NCBI RefSeq assembly: GCF_009711095.1 | Contig: NZ_WMJZ01000007.1 | Span: 63,601 to 127,600, forward strand | Source: Intestinirhabdus alba | GTDB taxonomy: Bacteria; Pseudomonadota; Gammaproteobacteria; Enterobacterales; Enterobacteriaceae | Direction: 5' to 3' | DNA: 64,000 nucleotides | Part shown: one piece after another, positions 1 through 7,775 of the stretch | How positions within the stretch are numbered: the first letter of the stretch is position 1 | Layout of the letters: each line of letters begins with the position of its first letter | The notes under the pieces: model-generated | The model's database searches: none | Seen by the model: only the letters and a program-made list of their open reading frames with translations | Told to the model about the DNA's origin: nothing | Position numbers and translations under genes: made by a program

Positions 1-51
1 AGAGGAAAAAAAAGGGATTGTCATCAGTAGTAATAATTTTTTCATCATCAT
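1..51 (-). CDS. start of a second exported immunity-like protein (cut by window edge)
   Basis: On the minus strand three consecutive ATG codons (49-51, 46-48, 43-45) follow an AGGAG sequence and open a frame reading MMMKKLLLLMTIPFFSS to the window edge. This looks like the start of a Sec signal peptide. It sits directly after a duplicated effector tail (56-178), just as the complete exported gene at 163-843 follows the full effector. I infer a second immunity paralogue; nothing beyond the signal sequence is visible. Confidence 0.5.
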   Translation of the reverse strand, partial: MMMKKLLLLMTIPFFSS

Positions 52-55
52 CTCC

Positions 56-178
56 TTAGCTGGTCTGATTCGGTTTTTTCGTTGACTGGGTTAACGGGAA
101 TCTCTGCCCGGTGAAGACGTCTATCGCGCTGCCGTAGACGCAGCAGCGGGCATCAAAACCATTCAGCCCCTGGTGTTA
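56..178 (-). pseudogene. duplicated C-terminal fragment of the effector
   Basis: This stretch is a diverged copy of the 3' end of the effector at 847-980. The translated piece begins QGLNGFDARCCVYGS, against QGLNGFDTRCCVYGS in the complete copy. A small indel shifts the last codons, so this copy ends in a TAA at 56-58. It has no start of its own and begins inside the last codons of the immunity-like gene 163-843. Module duplication that leaves effector tails between immunity genes is a common architecture of polymorphic toxin loci. The fragment cannot encode an active enzyme. Confidence 0.6.
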
Positions 179-843
179 TTTGATTTTTCCGGCAGACCTA
201 TTTCGACCGTTTCAAGGGATTTAAGCATATAGGGGGTGAAATCGACTTCCTTCCCGTTGACGACGTTGATCATTGAGCCTGAACCACAAAATGCAGCTTC
301 GCCACGTATCAGACAGAATGATAAGTTTTTCTTCACCCCTTTTTTCTTTTCTCGTAGGGGAATATTGCGATTTATTACCGCATAGCCCCGGGCATTGACG
401 GACTGGATATTATACAGCTCCAGAGGCTGCAACTCGCTCAGGCTTTTGATGCCATAAACGTCCAGAGAACGCTGTGTGCCCTCTTTGCTTAGGGAGTACT
501 TTTTCTTTTTCCATATTCCTGTTTTTTTATCAAAGTAGACCTTTTCAGGCAGTACCTGCCCCGGCCCATACCCGTCATGTGTAACATCAACTGTATACAG
601 ACAAAGCCAAGTATCAAACAGAGGGCGTTTTATTTTCAATGTTGTGTATTCAGGCGGGTAGAAATTTTTAAAGGATACATAACCACAACGTCTACCACCA
701 TAACCAGCAGTAGTTATATCATTGTAATAATTAGCAAATCTGTCTTTATTAAAATCAGATGGAATAGATATTTCTGGGATAATGGCACTCACTGCGCTTT
801 GTGATAACAATACCAGAGTCAATAAAATTAAAATTTGACTCAT
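163..843 (-). CDS. exported protein, probable immunity partner of the upstream hydrolase effector
   Basis: This gene encodes 226 residues from the ATG at 841-843; a TTG one codon upstream is a poorer start. The N-terminus MSQILILLTLVLLSQSAVSA is a typical Sec signal peptide, so the mature protein should be periplasmic. The rest is basic and aromatic with a few cysteines, and I recognise no family. The start overlaps the stop of the effector by one base (TGATG), implying translational coupling. A periplasmic protein coupled to a peptidoglycan hydrolase is what a type VI immunity protein would look like. Function is inferred from context only. The base composition is more AT-rich than the nar genes, consistent with transfer. 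Confidence 0.6.
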   Translation of the reverse strand: MSQILILLTLVLLSQSAVSAIIPEISIPSDFNKDRFANYYNDITTAGYGGRRCGYVSFKNFYPPEYTTLKIKRPLFDTWLCLYTVDVTHDGYGPGQVLPEKVYFDKKTGIWKKKKYSLSKEGTQRSLDVYGIKSLSELQPLELYNIQSVNARGYAVINRNIPLREKKKGVKKNLSFCLIRGEAAFCGSGSMINVVNGKEVDFTPYMLKSLETVEIGLPEKSNNTRG

Positions 844-2036
844 CAACCTCTCCTTAACTGTTCTGATTCAGGTTTTTCGTTGACCGGGTTATTATGGCTA
901 TCCGGAAATCTCTGCTCGGTGAGGACGGCTATCGCACTACCGTAGACGCAGCAGCGGGTATCAAAACCATTCAGTCCCTGATAGTGTCCGTTATTGATCC
1001 GACCGGGCAAATTAACGGCGGCGCTGGCCCGCCAGAAGGCCGGGCTGCGATAGTAAACCTTTATCTCGCCTCCCCGCGTGTTGACGCGGCACCGCTCCAG
1101 TACATGTTCGGCATCGGCGTAATACGCCATATTCATTGATACCCAGTAAAACCCGGCGCTGCTGGCCGCTTCATGGAGATCGCTGCTAACGTTATTCCGC
1201 CACTGGATAATATTTTCAGGGACGTGGTTTTCGGTATCAGACAAGCGATTGTCAGTGTAGCGAATGCCCCGGTGTAAATACAGACGACTGTATTCATTTA
1301 TCAGGGTGTTCCTGATATTTTCCGGGCAGGTTCGTCCCCTGAAACTGAAATAGTCAAAGTAGTTTTCAGGATTAGTCAACTGTAACAGGCCGCGCCCGTA
1401 CCACGGGTAATACCAGATGTTGTAGCGTCGAATGACCTGATGCGTACGCGGATCTGTTACCGTATAGCGGTATCCCTCTTCCATCGTCTCGAGCCAGCCC
1501 GTTTCCTGAATGCCGTTCCCCAGGAAGCAGGCAATGCGCAGCGGGGTGGTTATCAGGTGCTTCTGCATTGTTCTGTTTATGTGCGTACGGATATTGTCCG
1601 CAATAGTGTTGGGGCCGTCCCGGTAGCGGATAGCCTCCCAGCGGTAATCATTCCGCCCGGCCATCCTTAACGCGTTTCGGGGAACAAGCTGCTTCAGTTC
1701 TGATTTGCTCAGCCAGCAGCATTTGCGGAAATGGGTGATGAAGGCCCCCGGGTGGAAATGCCATAACCGACCGGTCCCGTGTTCGCCCGTGTCAAAACAG
1801 AGCGCTGAGGCATGACTTTTCAGCCGTTCATAGTCCTCTTCAGACATGGCTGGAACATCGTCAGAGCCTGTTTTGAGCCAGGCATAGCGCTGATCAAAGG
1901 TGGTCGCATTCCATTCCAGCGGAAAATGGCAGACCAGACGGCTGTTCAGATCGCTGAGATGCCCGCTTTCCTGTAATCCGGCGATAAAGGGGGAATTACA
2001 CTGGCTGTTATTGTCCGTGTCATCATCCACCATCCA
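843..2036 (-). CDS. frame-split effector, part 2: lysozyme/GH19-like domain
   Basis: This is the downstream half of a two-domain effector. From about DDDTDNNSQ onward roughly 394 residues are open to the stop at 843. A segment reading YPWYGRGLLQLTNPENY resembles the substrate-cleft motif of chitinase/lysozyme-like (GH19-type) peptidoglycan hydrolases. The frame overlaps part 1 at a 7-bp tandem repeat (2022-2042), and removing one repeat unit joins both parts into a single protein of about 748 residues. The open frame extends to an ATG at 2156, but those codons are antisense to conserved sequence of part 1 and look spurious. An ATG at 2036 could allow separate translation. It is either a pseudogene or a slippage-switched gene; no sequence here tells which. 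Confidence 0.6.
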   Translation of the reverse strand, partial: WMVDDDTDNNSQCNSPFIAGLQESGHLSDLNSRLVCHFPLEWNATTFDQRYAWLKTGSDDVPAMSEEDYERLKSHASALCFDTGEHGTGRLWHFHPGAFITHFRKCCWLSKSELKQLVPRNALRMAGRNDYRWEAIRYRDGPNTIADNIRTHINRTMQKHLITTPLRIACFLGNGIQETGWLETMEEGYRYTVTDPRTHQVIRRYNIWYYPWYGRGLLQLTNPENYFDYFSFRGRTCPENIRNTLINEYSRLYLHRGIRYTDNRLSDTENHVPENIIQWRNNVSSDLHEAASSAGFYWVSMNMAYYADAEHVLERCRVNTRGGEIKVYYRSPAFWRASAAVNLPGRINNGHYQGLNGFDTRCCVYGSAIAVLTEQRFPDSHNNPVNEKPESEQLRRG

Positions 2037-2042
2037 CCATCC
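2022..2042 (-). repeat. heptanucleotide tandem repeat at the frameshift
   Basis: Read on the minus strand, the sequence is GGATGGT, GGATGGT, GGATGAT. Each 7-nt unit shifts the frame by one. With the present number, part 1 terminates; with one unit fewer the frame reads WRMVDDDTDNN straight into part 2. Strand slippage here is the simplest explanation for the split gene. Confidence 0.75.
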
Positions 2043-3093
2043 GCCAGCCCGTCCAGTGCGGGAAGTCGGCATCGCTGAACTTTTTGATATCAGAAGAAGC
2101 CAGATTGACCATACCCGTTCCGCCGGGGAAGCTGACGGTACGCCACAGTGGGGCATTAGCAGGCGTCAGGGTTTCATATTCTGCACTGATGATCCGCCCG
2201 AAGCGGAGCAGCTCGAACCCGGCAGACGGATTCTGCGGGTACAGACGCCCGGCGGTCTTATACAGATTGTATTCATACTTCGCTGTTTCATCATTTTGAT
2301 CAACATCGGTATTGATCAGCGGTTCCCCCACCGTGTCGAAAAGCGCCTCTGCGGCGGTGTTCTGCCTGCGGGTGACCATCGTACAGTCGCCTTTTTCGAA
2401 GGTCATGCTGACGAACAGTGGTTCGGTACTGGTATGAACGGGATTCAGGCGATACGTGTCCGGCGAGGCCGCATTAGGCACCGATTCATAAAAGTGTGTA
2501 CCGGGCGGCAGATAAAAATGGATATCGCCGTACAGGGTGTCGGTTCTGCCGTCACGGGTGATATCGAGTTCGGGCGTGGTGCGTCCGGTCAGTTTCAACA
2601 TATTCTCGTTGTCACAGAACACCTGAAAATGAAAGGCGTTGGTTTCGCTAACCATGCCGCTCTGCCCGATGCGATCCTTGCGCCAGATTTTGGCTCCGGC
2701 CCTGATTGCCGGAGCCAGGCGATCCATGAGATGCATGTACAGGGAGTAATACACGACACTACAGTTTTCACCGATATCGGTCTGATGCTTCAGCAGCACA
2801 TATCCGTCATCGGTTCTGCCATCATAATTCAGCGGGAAAGTATCGCGTCTATCTGTAGAAGACGGAGAACGAAAAGAAACAACTTCCCCATCCGCAATCG
2901 CGCGGACAAACTCAATGCGGTCGTAGCCTTCCTCATTGCGGTCAGTGTGGAGAATATGCACACCACCGTGCCATGATGCGTGCCGGTTGAGCGGGAAATC
3001 CCGGTTTATATCCACGGGCATCATTCTGTTGACCCATGACGGGTCACTTTCCCCGGCGTTCCGGGGGCGGACAAACGGCGGACTGATTATCAT
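2023..3093 (-). CDS. frame-split effector, part 1: M23/LytM-like domain
   Basis: This part encodes 356 residues from an ATG at 3093 preceded by GGGAG at good spacing; the open frame extends to 3144 without a better start. Residues about 38-160 look like a LytM/M23 metallopeptidase core: WHGGVH (His42, His46), YYSLYMHL (His121) and AFHFQVF (His155). The usual HxGxD zinc motif is altered, so activity is uncertain. The protein stops after WRMVDGG at the heptamer repeat, beyond which the lysozyme-like domain continues in another frame. No VgrG, Hcp or PAAR gene lies in the visible flank, so delivery by a type VI system is inferred from the architecture and the immunity-like partner. Confidence 0.6.
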   Translation of the reverse strand: MIISPPFVRPRNAGESDPSWVNRMMPVDINRDFPLNRHASWHGGVHILHTDRNEEGYDRIEFVRAIADGEVVSFRSPSSTDRRDTFPLNYDGRTDDGYVLLKHQTDIGENCSVVYYSLYMHLMDRLAPAIRAGAKIWRKDRIGQSGMVSETNAFHFQVFCDNENMLKLTGRTTPELDITRDGRTDTLYGDIHFYLPPGTHFYESVPNAASPDTYRLNPVHTSTEPLFVSMTFEKGDCTMVTRRQNTAAEALFDTVGEPLINTDVDQNDETAKYEYNLYKTAGRLYPQNPSAGFELLRFGRIISAEYETLTPANAPLWRTVSFPGGTGMVNLASSDIKKFSDADFPHWTGWRMVDGG

Positions 3094-3455
3094 GTTGACT
3101 CCCTGTCTGATTTGTCGAATCCATAAAAGCGTAGACTGGCACAATTTTAATTAAGTAAACATTGACCACTGACAAAGAAAATACGGAATGCTGACGCCTC
3201 ACCAGATATGACTCCGGCCGCCTGTCTTTGCCGGAATCACTGAAGAAAGGCCGGGTCACCGGTTAGCAAGACCATTGATCGCTGGTAAATGCTGAGCGAT
3301 TTGGCCTTCATAATGAAAACCTTGTTGCCAGGATTGCACCGCAGAAAAAATCAGTACTTGAGCAAAGGCGAAAGCCACGGCGCGCTGGCCCGTGCGGCTT
3401 CGTCTGGTCTATAATCCCGCCACACCCGACAGGGTCTGTCCACAGGAACCCCTCA
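3094..3455. other. intergenic region with nhoA promoter
   Basis: No gene is seen between the effector and nhoA. A perfect TATAAT lies at 3410-3415, about 40 nt before the nhoA start, and is a likely -10 element on the plus strand; no good -35 is evident. The AT-rich part near the effector start (3140-3190) may hold its promoter on the minus strand. Confidence 0.4.
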
Positions 3456-4301
3456 ATGACCTCCGTTGTAAACGCCTGGTTCTCCCGCCTTAACTGGTCC
3501 GGAACCCCGAAAGTCAATCTCGACACCCTGCAGACGCTGCACCTGCGGCATAACTGCACCATTCCCTTTGAAAACCTGGACGTCCTGCTGCCGCGCGAGA
3601 TCCAGCTCGACGACGGCGCGCTGGAAGAAAAGCTGCTGACCGCCCGTCGCGGCGGCTATTGCTTTGAGCAGAACGGTCTGTTTGAGCGGGGGCTGCGCGA
3701 GCTGGGCTTTAACGTGCGCAGCCTGCTCGGGCGCGTGGTGCTGACAAACCCGTCGGCGCTGCCGCCGCGCACCCATCGTCTGCTGCTGGTCGAGCTGGAG
3801 GAGGAGAGGTGGATTGCCGACGTCGGTTTCGGCGGCCAGACCCTCACCGCCCCGATTCGTCTGTGCGCCGGTCTGTCGCAAAAGACGCCGCACGGCGAGT
3901 ATCGCCTGCTGCAGGAAAGGGCGGACTGGGTGCTGCAGTTCCTCCACCACGACCGCTGGCAGCCGATGTATCGCTTCGACCTGGCCGTGCAGCAGCAAAG
4001 CGACTACGTGATGGGCAACTTCTGGTCGGCACACTGGCCGCAGTCGCATTTTCGCCACCATCTGCTGATGTGTCGCCACCAGCCGGACGGCGGCAAGCTG
4101 ACCCTGACCAACTTTCACTTCACCCGCTATCAGGACGGACACATCGTCGAGCAGTTCAACCTGCCGGACACAGCCGCGCTCTACGCGCTGCTGCAGGCGC
4201 GGTTTGGCCTAGGGGTGGATGACCCAAAGCACGGCTTCAGCGAGGCCGAGCTGGCCCGGGTGATGGCGGCGTTTGACACGCACCCGGAGGCGGGGAAATA
4301 G
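3456..4301 (+). CDS. nhoA: arylamine N-acetyltransferase / N-hydroxyarylamine O-acetyltransferase
   Basis: This gene encodes 281 residues, the normal length of enteric NAT. The enzyme transfers acetyl from acetyl-CoA to arylamines and arylhydroxylamines by a ping-pong mechanism in the cytoplasm. The cysteine-protease-like catalytic triad is complete: Cys69 in RRGGYCFEQN, His107 in PRTHRLLL and Asp122 in WIADVGFGG. It is a single gene with its own TATAAT upstream. In Escherichia nhoA also lies near the narZ operon, which supports a native chromosomal locus. Confidence 0.93.
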   Translation: MTSVVNAWFSRLNWSGTPKVNLDTLQTLHLRHNCTIPFENLDVLLPREIQLDDGALEEKLLTARRGGYCFEQNGLFERGLRELGFNVRSLLGRVVLTNPSALPPRTHRLLLVELEEERWIADVGFGGQTLTAPIRLCAGLSQKTPHGEYRLLQERADWVLQFLHHDRWQPMYRFDLAVQQQSDYVMGNFWSAHWPQSHFRHHLLMCRHQPDGGKLTLTNFHFTRYQDGHIVEQFNLPDTAALYALLQARFGLGVDDPKHGFSEAELARVMAAFDTHPEAGK

Positions 4302-4353
4302 CCGGGCATCACGGTGCGAATAAGGCTGTGTTAGGCTGTGTGCCTGTGCCGGT

Positions 4354-4369
4354 CGTGCCGTACGGCACG
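4354..4369. other. 16-nt perfect palindrome
   Basis: CGTGCCGTACGGCACG lies between nhoA and the acetyltransferase gene. No T-run follows, so it is not a classical terminator; it could be an operator or part of an mRNA hairpin. Confidence 0.3.
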
Positions 4370-4474
4370 CGCTTTGCCCTGGTTCGGAATTAAGAGAGAC
4401 TATGCCGGGCGCGTTGGCATTGCTTCACGCCAGCAACGCCCCGGCCTGATACGCCATCAACGAAGGATCTTGCC

Positions 4475-5098
4475 ATGCCTGATAAAAGGACGTTAAAGGC
4501 TCCGCCCCCCATTTCTCTTGTAAGCGGGCTTCCTGCCGAACAGCGCCGTGCGGCGCTTGATCTTTTCTGGAGCGCGTTCTCCCGTAAATTACGTTTTTCC
4601 CTTGGACCGGAAGAGAGAGCCCTGCGACTTCTGGCCCGGGGAATAGATCCAGAATCAACGCTCTGTGCGATTGATGCCGCAGGAAAGCTGGTCGGTTTTG
4701 CCGCCATAAAAAGCGCTGCGAGGGGGTTTCTTAATCTCACGCTTACTCATTTTTACCAGGAATACGGTATCGCCAGCGGTCTGCTTCGCGCGCTGATAAT
4801 GAAACAGCTGGACTACAAGCCCGCTGACCATGAACTCATGATCGAAAGCCTGTGCGTTAATGAATCCGCTCGCGGCAGGGGGATCGGGCAGATGCTGCTG
4901 TCCCACATCCAGCACACCGCCTGCCAACAGAATAAGCAGCTGATTCTTGACGTCATTGCCGATAATAGCGGCGCAAGAAGGCTGTATGCGCATAGGGGTT
5001 TTTATGAAACGGGGCGCAAAAATATCGGTTTTTTGGCTCCGCTGTTTGGCTTTCGCGAGGTCATAAGAATGCAGTTCACTCCCCACACGCCTGATTGA
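4475..5098 (+). CDS. GNAT-family N-acetyltransferase
   Basis: This gene encodes 207 residues. The acetyl-CoA-binding signature of the GNAT fold is visible at about 122-142: LCVNESARGRGIGQMLLSHI, with the R/Q-x-x-G-x-G/A loop. A later segment VIADNSGARRLYAHRGFYE is the typical C-terminal GNAT motif B. The start ATG has AAGGA 8 nt upstream. The acceptor cannot be predicted. The 3' end overlaps the converging hydrolase gene by 23 bp. Confidence 0.85.
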   Translation: MPDKRTLKAPPPISLVSGLPAEQRRAALDLFWSAFSRKLRFSLGPEERALRLLARGIDPESTLCAIDAAGKLVGFAAIKSAARGFLNLTLTHFYQEYGIASGLLRALIMKQLDYKPADHELMIESLCVNESARGRGIGQMLLSHIQHTACQQNKQLILDVIADNSGARRLYAHRGFYETGRKNIGFLAPLFGFREVIRMQFTPHTPD

Positions 5099-6086
5099 CG
5101 ATCCATGATGAGAGGATGTTGAGCGCTCCCGGCGACCAGGCGTGTTTTCCGGACAGCACAAATAATCCCTGTTTCCACCAGGGCCACTGAGCTGCCTGTT
5201 GATAATCAAACCATGCGCTACGCAGCAGCCCGTGCGTGGCCCCCTCTATCCGCCTGATACAGCGGTGCGTGTCCGCAGGCAGCATACTGGACCAGACCGC
5301 TATTGTTTCATCAGGATCCACATTTCGGTCATCTCCCCCCATCAGAATTAATACCGGAGTATGAAGGGCGGTAATGTCCCGCGTGGCATCAGCCCGGGAA
5401 TTTCTGCGCTCGAAGTCCTGCCGCGTACATCGGGAGCGGCAGGGCAATGCCGCCGCTTCTGCTGTAAACTGACGATCAAAAGCCTCAGCTTCACGCCGTT
5501 TCGCCTGCACAATAGCGGCTCCGGTATGCCCCTCGGCCTTAAGCCGCTGTCCCGTATAGTAGATTCCCTGGTTTCGCCAGTTAATTGCCGCCCCGACCAG
5601 GATAAGAAAGTCGACGGGAGCCTCCTGACTCGCCCGGGGAACGACCCAGCCAGCCTGCGAAAATCCCAGATATCCTCCGCGACTGTTTTGCAGTTCCGGC
5701 TGTTCTCTCAGTTTTTGTAACGCGAACGCAGCCTCCTCTGCGCGATCGGACATCGTCTGCGCCAGCCAGTTACCGCTACTTTTCCCTACGCCGGGCTTAT
5801 CCCATGAAAAAACGGCGATTCCCCGGGAGAGAAGGTGGTTAACCAGCGGAATGTAGCCCTCTTCAGACCAGCGATCCTGAGGGCCATCGCCGTGAATTAA
5901 CAGCACAAACGGAGGCGACGTTTTACCGGGAGGAAGAAGCAACGTTCCCTCCAGCACATTCTGATGATGTTCGAAAGAGATGATGCGCTGCCGTGCGTCC
6001 CCAAAGTCAAAGTCAGATAATCGGCTCAATAAAAACAGCATCAGAACGATTGTTGTTGCTAAAAAGGTTACAGCATATTTAATCAT
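5076..6086 (-). CDS. membrane-anchored alpha/beta hydrolase
   Basis: This gene encodes 336 residues. An N-terminal hydrophobic segment (about residues 3-22) should anchor it in the inner membrane with the enzyme in the periplasm. The alpha/beta-hydrolase core has HGDGPQD (oxyanion region), the nucleophile elbow GFSQAGW, an acid in MGGDDRNVD and the catalytic His in EGATHGLL. This layout matches YqkD/dienelactone-hydrolase-like serine hydrolases, and the substrate is unknown. AGGAAT precedes the ATG. The gene is transcribed toward the acetyltransferase and overlaps its 3' end. Confidence 0.8.
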   Translation of the reverse strand: MIKYAVTFLATTIVLMLFLLSRLSDFDFGDARQRIISFEHHQNVLEGTLLLPPGKTSPPFVLLIHGDGPQDRWSEEGYIPLVNHLLSRGIAVFSWDKPGVGKSSGNWLAQTMSDRAEEAAFALQKLREQPELQNSRGGYLGFSQAGWVVPRASQEAPVDFLILVGAAINWRNQGIYYTGQRLKAEGHTGAAIVQAKRREAEAFDRQFTAEAAALPCRSRCTRQDFERRNSRADATRDITALHTPVLILMGGDDRNVDPDETIAVWSSMLPADTHRCIRRIEGATHGLLRSAWFDYQQAAQWPWWKQGLFVLSGKHAWSPGALNILSSWIVNQACGE

Positions 6087-6402
6087 GTCTATTCCTTTAG
6101 GCTGTATCCCATAACCGTTCGTGAGCGTCGCTGGCGGTCATTCAGGTCCGGGGCAAGGCACGAGCCGTAATTAGTTGGTTATTCCAGATACACGGCGAGT
6201 AACGCGGCAACGGAGCTGAATGGCCCCGGCTTTTCTGCGTATCCATTATTACAAATATCCCTTTTCAGCGCTGGACAATCTGCCCGACGCCGTCGGGCTA
6301 ATCGCAGCACGGCCGGAAAACGATGAGAGGATAACGCGGTGGGTAAGAGGGGATATACCGCAGAACAGGCCCGGCTGGCATTGCGCCGCCGGGCAGCCGG
6401 GA
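6087..6402. other. intergenic region, no gene seen
   Basis: About 316 bp separate narV from the upstream end of the hydrolase gene. No convincing coding frame, tRNA or strong terminator is seen. The first part has the look of an interspersed intergenic element but I could not pair clear inverted repeats. Confidence 0.3.
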
Positions 6403-7083
6403 TTAGCGGCGTGAGCGCACGATCTGGTAGCGCCGGGTAAAGTATTCAAACGGCGCGCTCCAGACGTGCACCAGCCGGGTGAACGGGAACAGCAGGAAGA
6501 TGGTCATCCCCAGCACCAGGTGGAGCCGGAAGACGAAGGCGACGCCGGTCAGCATCTCCGACGAGCCGCCGCGGAAGGTGACAATGCTCTGCGCCCAGCC
6601 GACCAGCTTCATCATCTCGCTGCCGTCCGGATACTGGGCCGAAAACGGGATGGTGCTCAGTCCCAGCAGGCACTGAAGCAGCAGGATGCTCATAATGATG
6701 ATATCCGGCGTGGTGGAGGTGGCGCGAACCCGCTGGTTGGTCAGGCGACGCCACAGCAGCCCCGCGCCGCCGATCAGGGTCAGCACGCCGCACACCCCGC
6801 CGAGGAACATCGCCATCTGCTGCTTCACCGCGATGGGCAGGAACCAGGCGTACATCCAGTGCGGGGTCAGCATACCGAACAGGTGGCCGAAGAAGATCCC
6901 CAGAATGCCGATATGGAACAGGTTCGACCAGATCACCATTCCGCGCTTGTCCAGCATCTGGCTGGAGGAGGCGCGCCAGGTGTACTGCCCGTAGTCATAG
7001 CGCAGCCAGCTGCCGATAAAAAAGACCGTGGCGCAGATGTAAGGGTAAATGTCGTAAAAAAAGACGTTCAGATAATGCATCAT
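6403..7083 (-). CDS. narV: nitrate reductase Z, gamma subunit (cytochrome b)
   Basis: This gene encodes 226 residues with about five transmembrane helices. NarV/NarI is the di-heme b subunit that anchors the enzyme in the inner membrane, oxidises quinol at the periplasmic side and passes electrons to the iron-sulfur subunit. The conserved N-terminal [20 protein letters not shown] and the histidines in helices 2 and 5 (for example HLFGM, RLVHVW) fit the heme ligands. It is the last gene of narZYWV, and its start overlaps the narW stop by 4 nt. Confidence 0.95.
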   Translation of the reverse strand: MMHYLNVFFYDIYPYICATVFFIGSWLRYDYGQYTWRASSSQMLDKRGMVIWSNLFHIGILGIFFGHLFGMLTPHWMYAWFLPIAVKQQMAMFLGGVCGVLTLIGGAGLLWRRLTNQRVRATSTTPDIIIMSILLLQCLLGLSTIPFSAQYPDGSEMMKLVGWAQSIVTFRGGSSEMLTGVAFVFRLHLVLGMTIFLLFPFTRLVHVWSAPFEYFTRRYQIVRSRR

Positions 7084-7775
7084 TTCGGGCCTCCCGCGCT
7101 GACGTCGACGTACTGAGGCGCAACGTCCTGGCTAAAGCGTCGTTGATAATGTTGAAGCGGCGAGCTGTCGCAGGCCGTGGCGTTATCCTCGATAAACTTC
7201 ACCTGCTCCTCCTCCCAGACGGCGTCGATGGCCTGGCGGGTATCGTCCCGCGGCTCGCTGCCAACCTGTTTGGTGACACTGTCACTCGTCAGCGAACTGC
7301 CCGCCAGCTGGAGCAGGGCGTCAAACAGCCGGTGCCAGGGCACCCCGCGCTGCTTCAGCCGCCCGCCGAGAAGCGCCAGGATCGGTGCCACGTTCTGTAA
7401 CCCTTCCCGGGCCTCCGCCTCCGGCAGCACGCTCAGATACTCCAGGTAGAGCGGCAGATAGTCCGGCAGCTCCCGGCAGTTCAGCTGCAGCCCCACCTTT
7501 TCATACTGCGCCAGCAGATCCACCATCGCCTGGCCGCGATCGCGGGACTCGGCGTGCACGTGCTCGAACAGCAGCAGCGAGGTGGCCCGGCCGCGGTCAA
7601 ACACCTCGCACCATTCGGCCTGCCTGTCGATGAGCCGGGCACTCAGCAGCCCGTCGGTGAAGTCGCTGAGCATCGGCGCATCGCGGCGGATAAGCCGCCG
7701 CGCTTCCTCCTTGTTTTCCCACAGCACCTCGTCGGGATACTCCATCAGCAGGCCGATAATCTTCAGGATCTGCAT
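7080..7775 (-). CDS. narW: nitrate reductase Z assembly chaperone
   Basis: This gene encodes 231 residues of the NarJ/NarW (TorD-like) family. The protein is a cytoplasmic chaperone needed for cofactor insertion into the alpha subunit and for membrane attachment of the complex; it is not part of the final enzyme. The conserved segments MEYPDE near the N-terminus and [12 protein letters not shown] in the middle are present. It overlaps narV by 4 nt and narY by 1 nt (TAATG), so the four genes are translationally coupled. Confidence 0.94.
   Translation of the reverse strand: MQILKIIGLLMEYPDEVLWENKEEARRLIRRDAPMLSDFTDGLLSARLIDRQAEWCEVFDRGRATSLLLFEHVHAESRDRGQAMVDLLAQYEKVGLQLNCRELPDYLPLYLEYLSVLPEAEAREGLQNVAPILALLGGRLKQRGVPWHRLFDALLQLAGSSLTSDSVTKQVGSEPRDDTRQAIDAVWEEEQVKFIEDNATACDSSPLQHYQRRFSQDVAPQYVDVSAGGPK

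Noticed and set aside
843..846. TTG start for the immunity-like gene at 846.
   Set aside because: The ATG one codon later gives the same signal peptide and a standard TGATG coupling with the effector stop.
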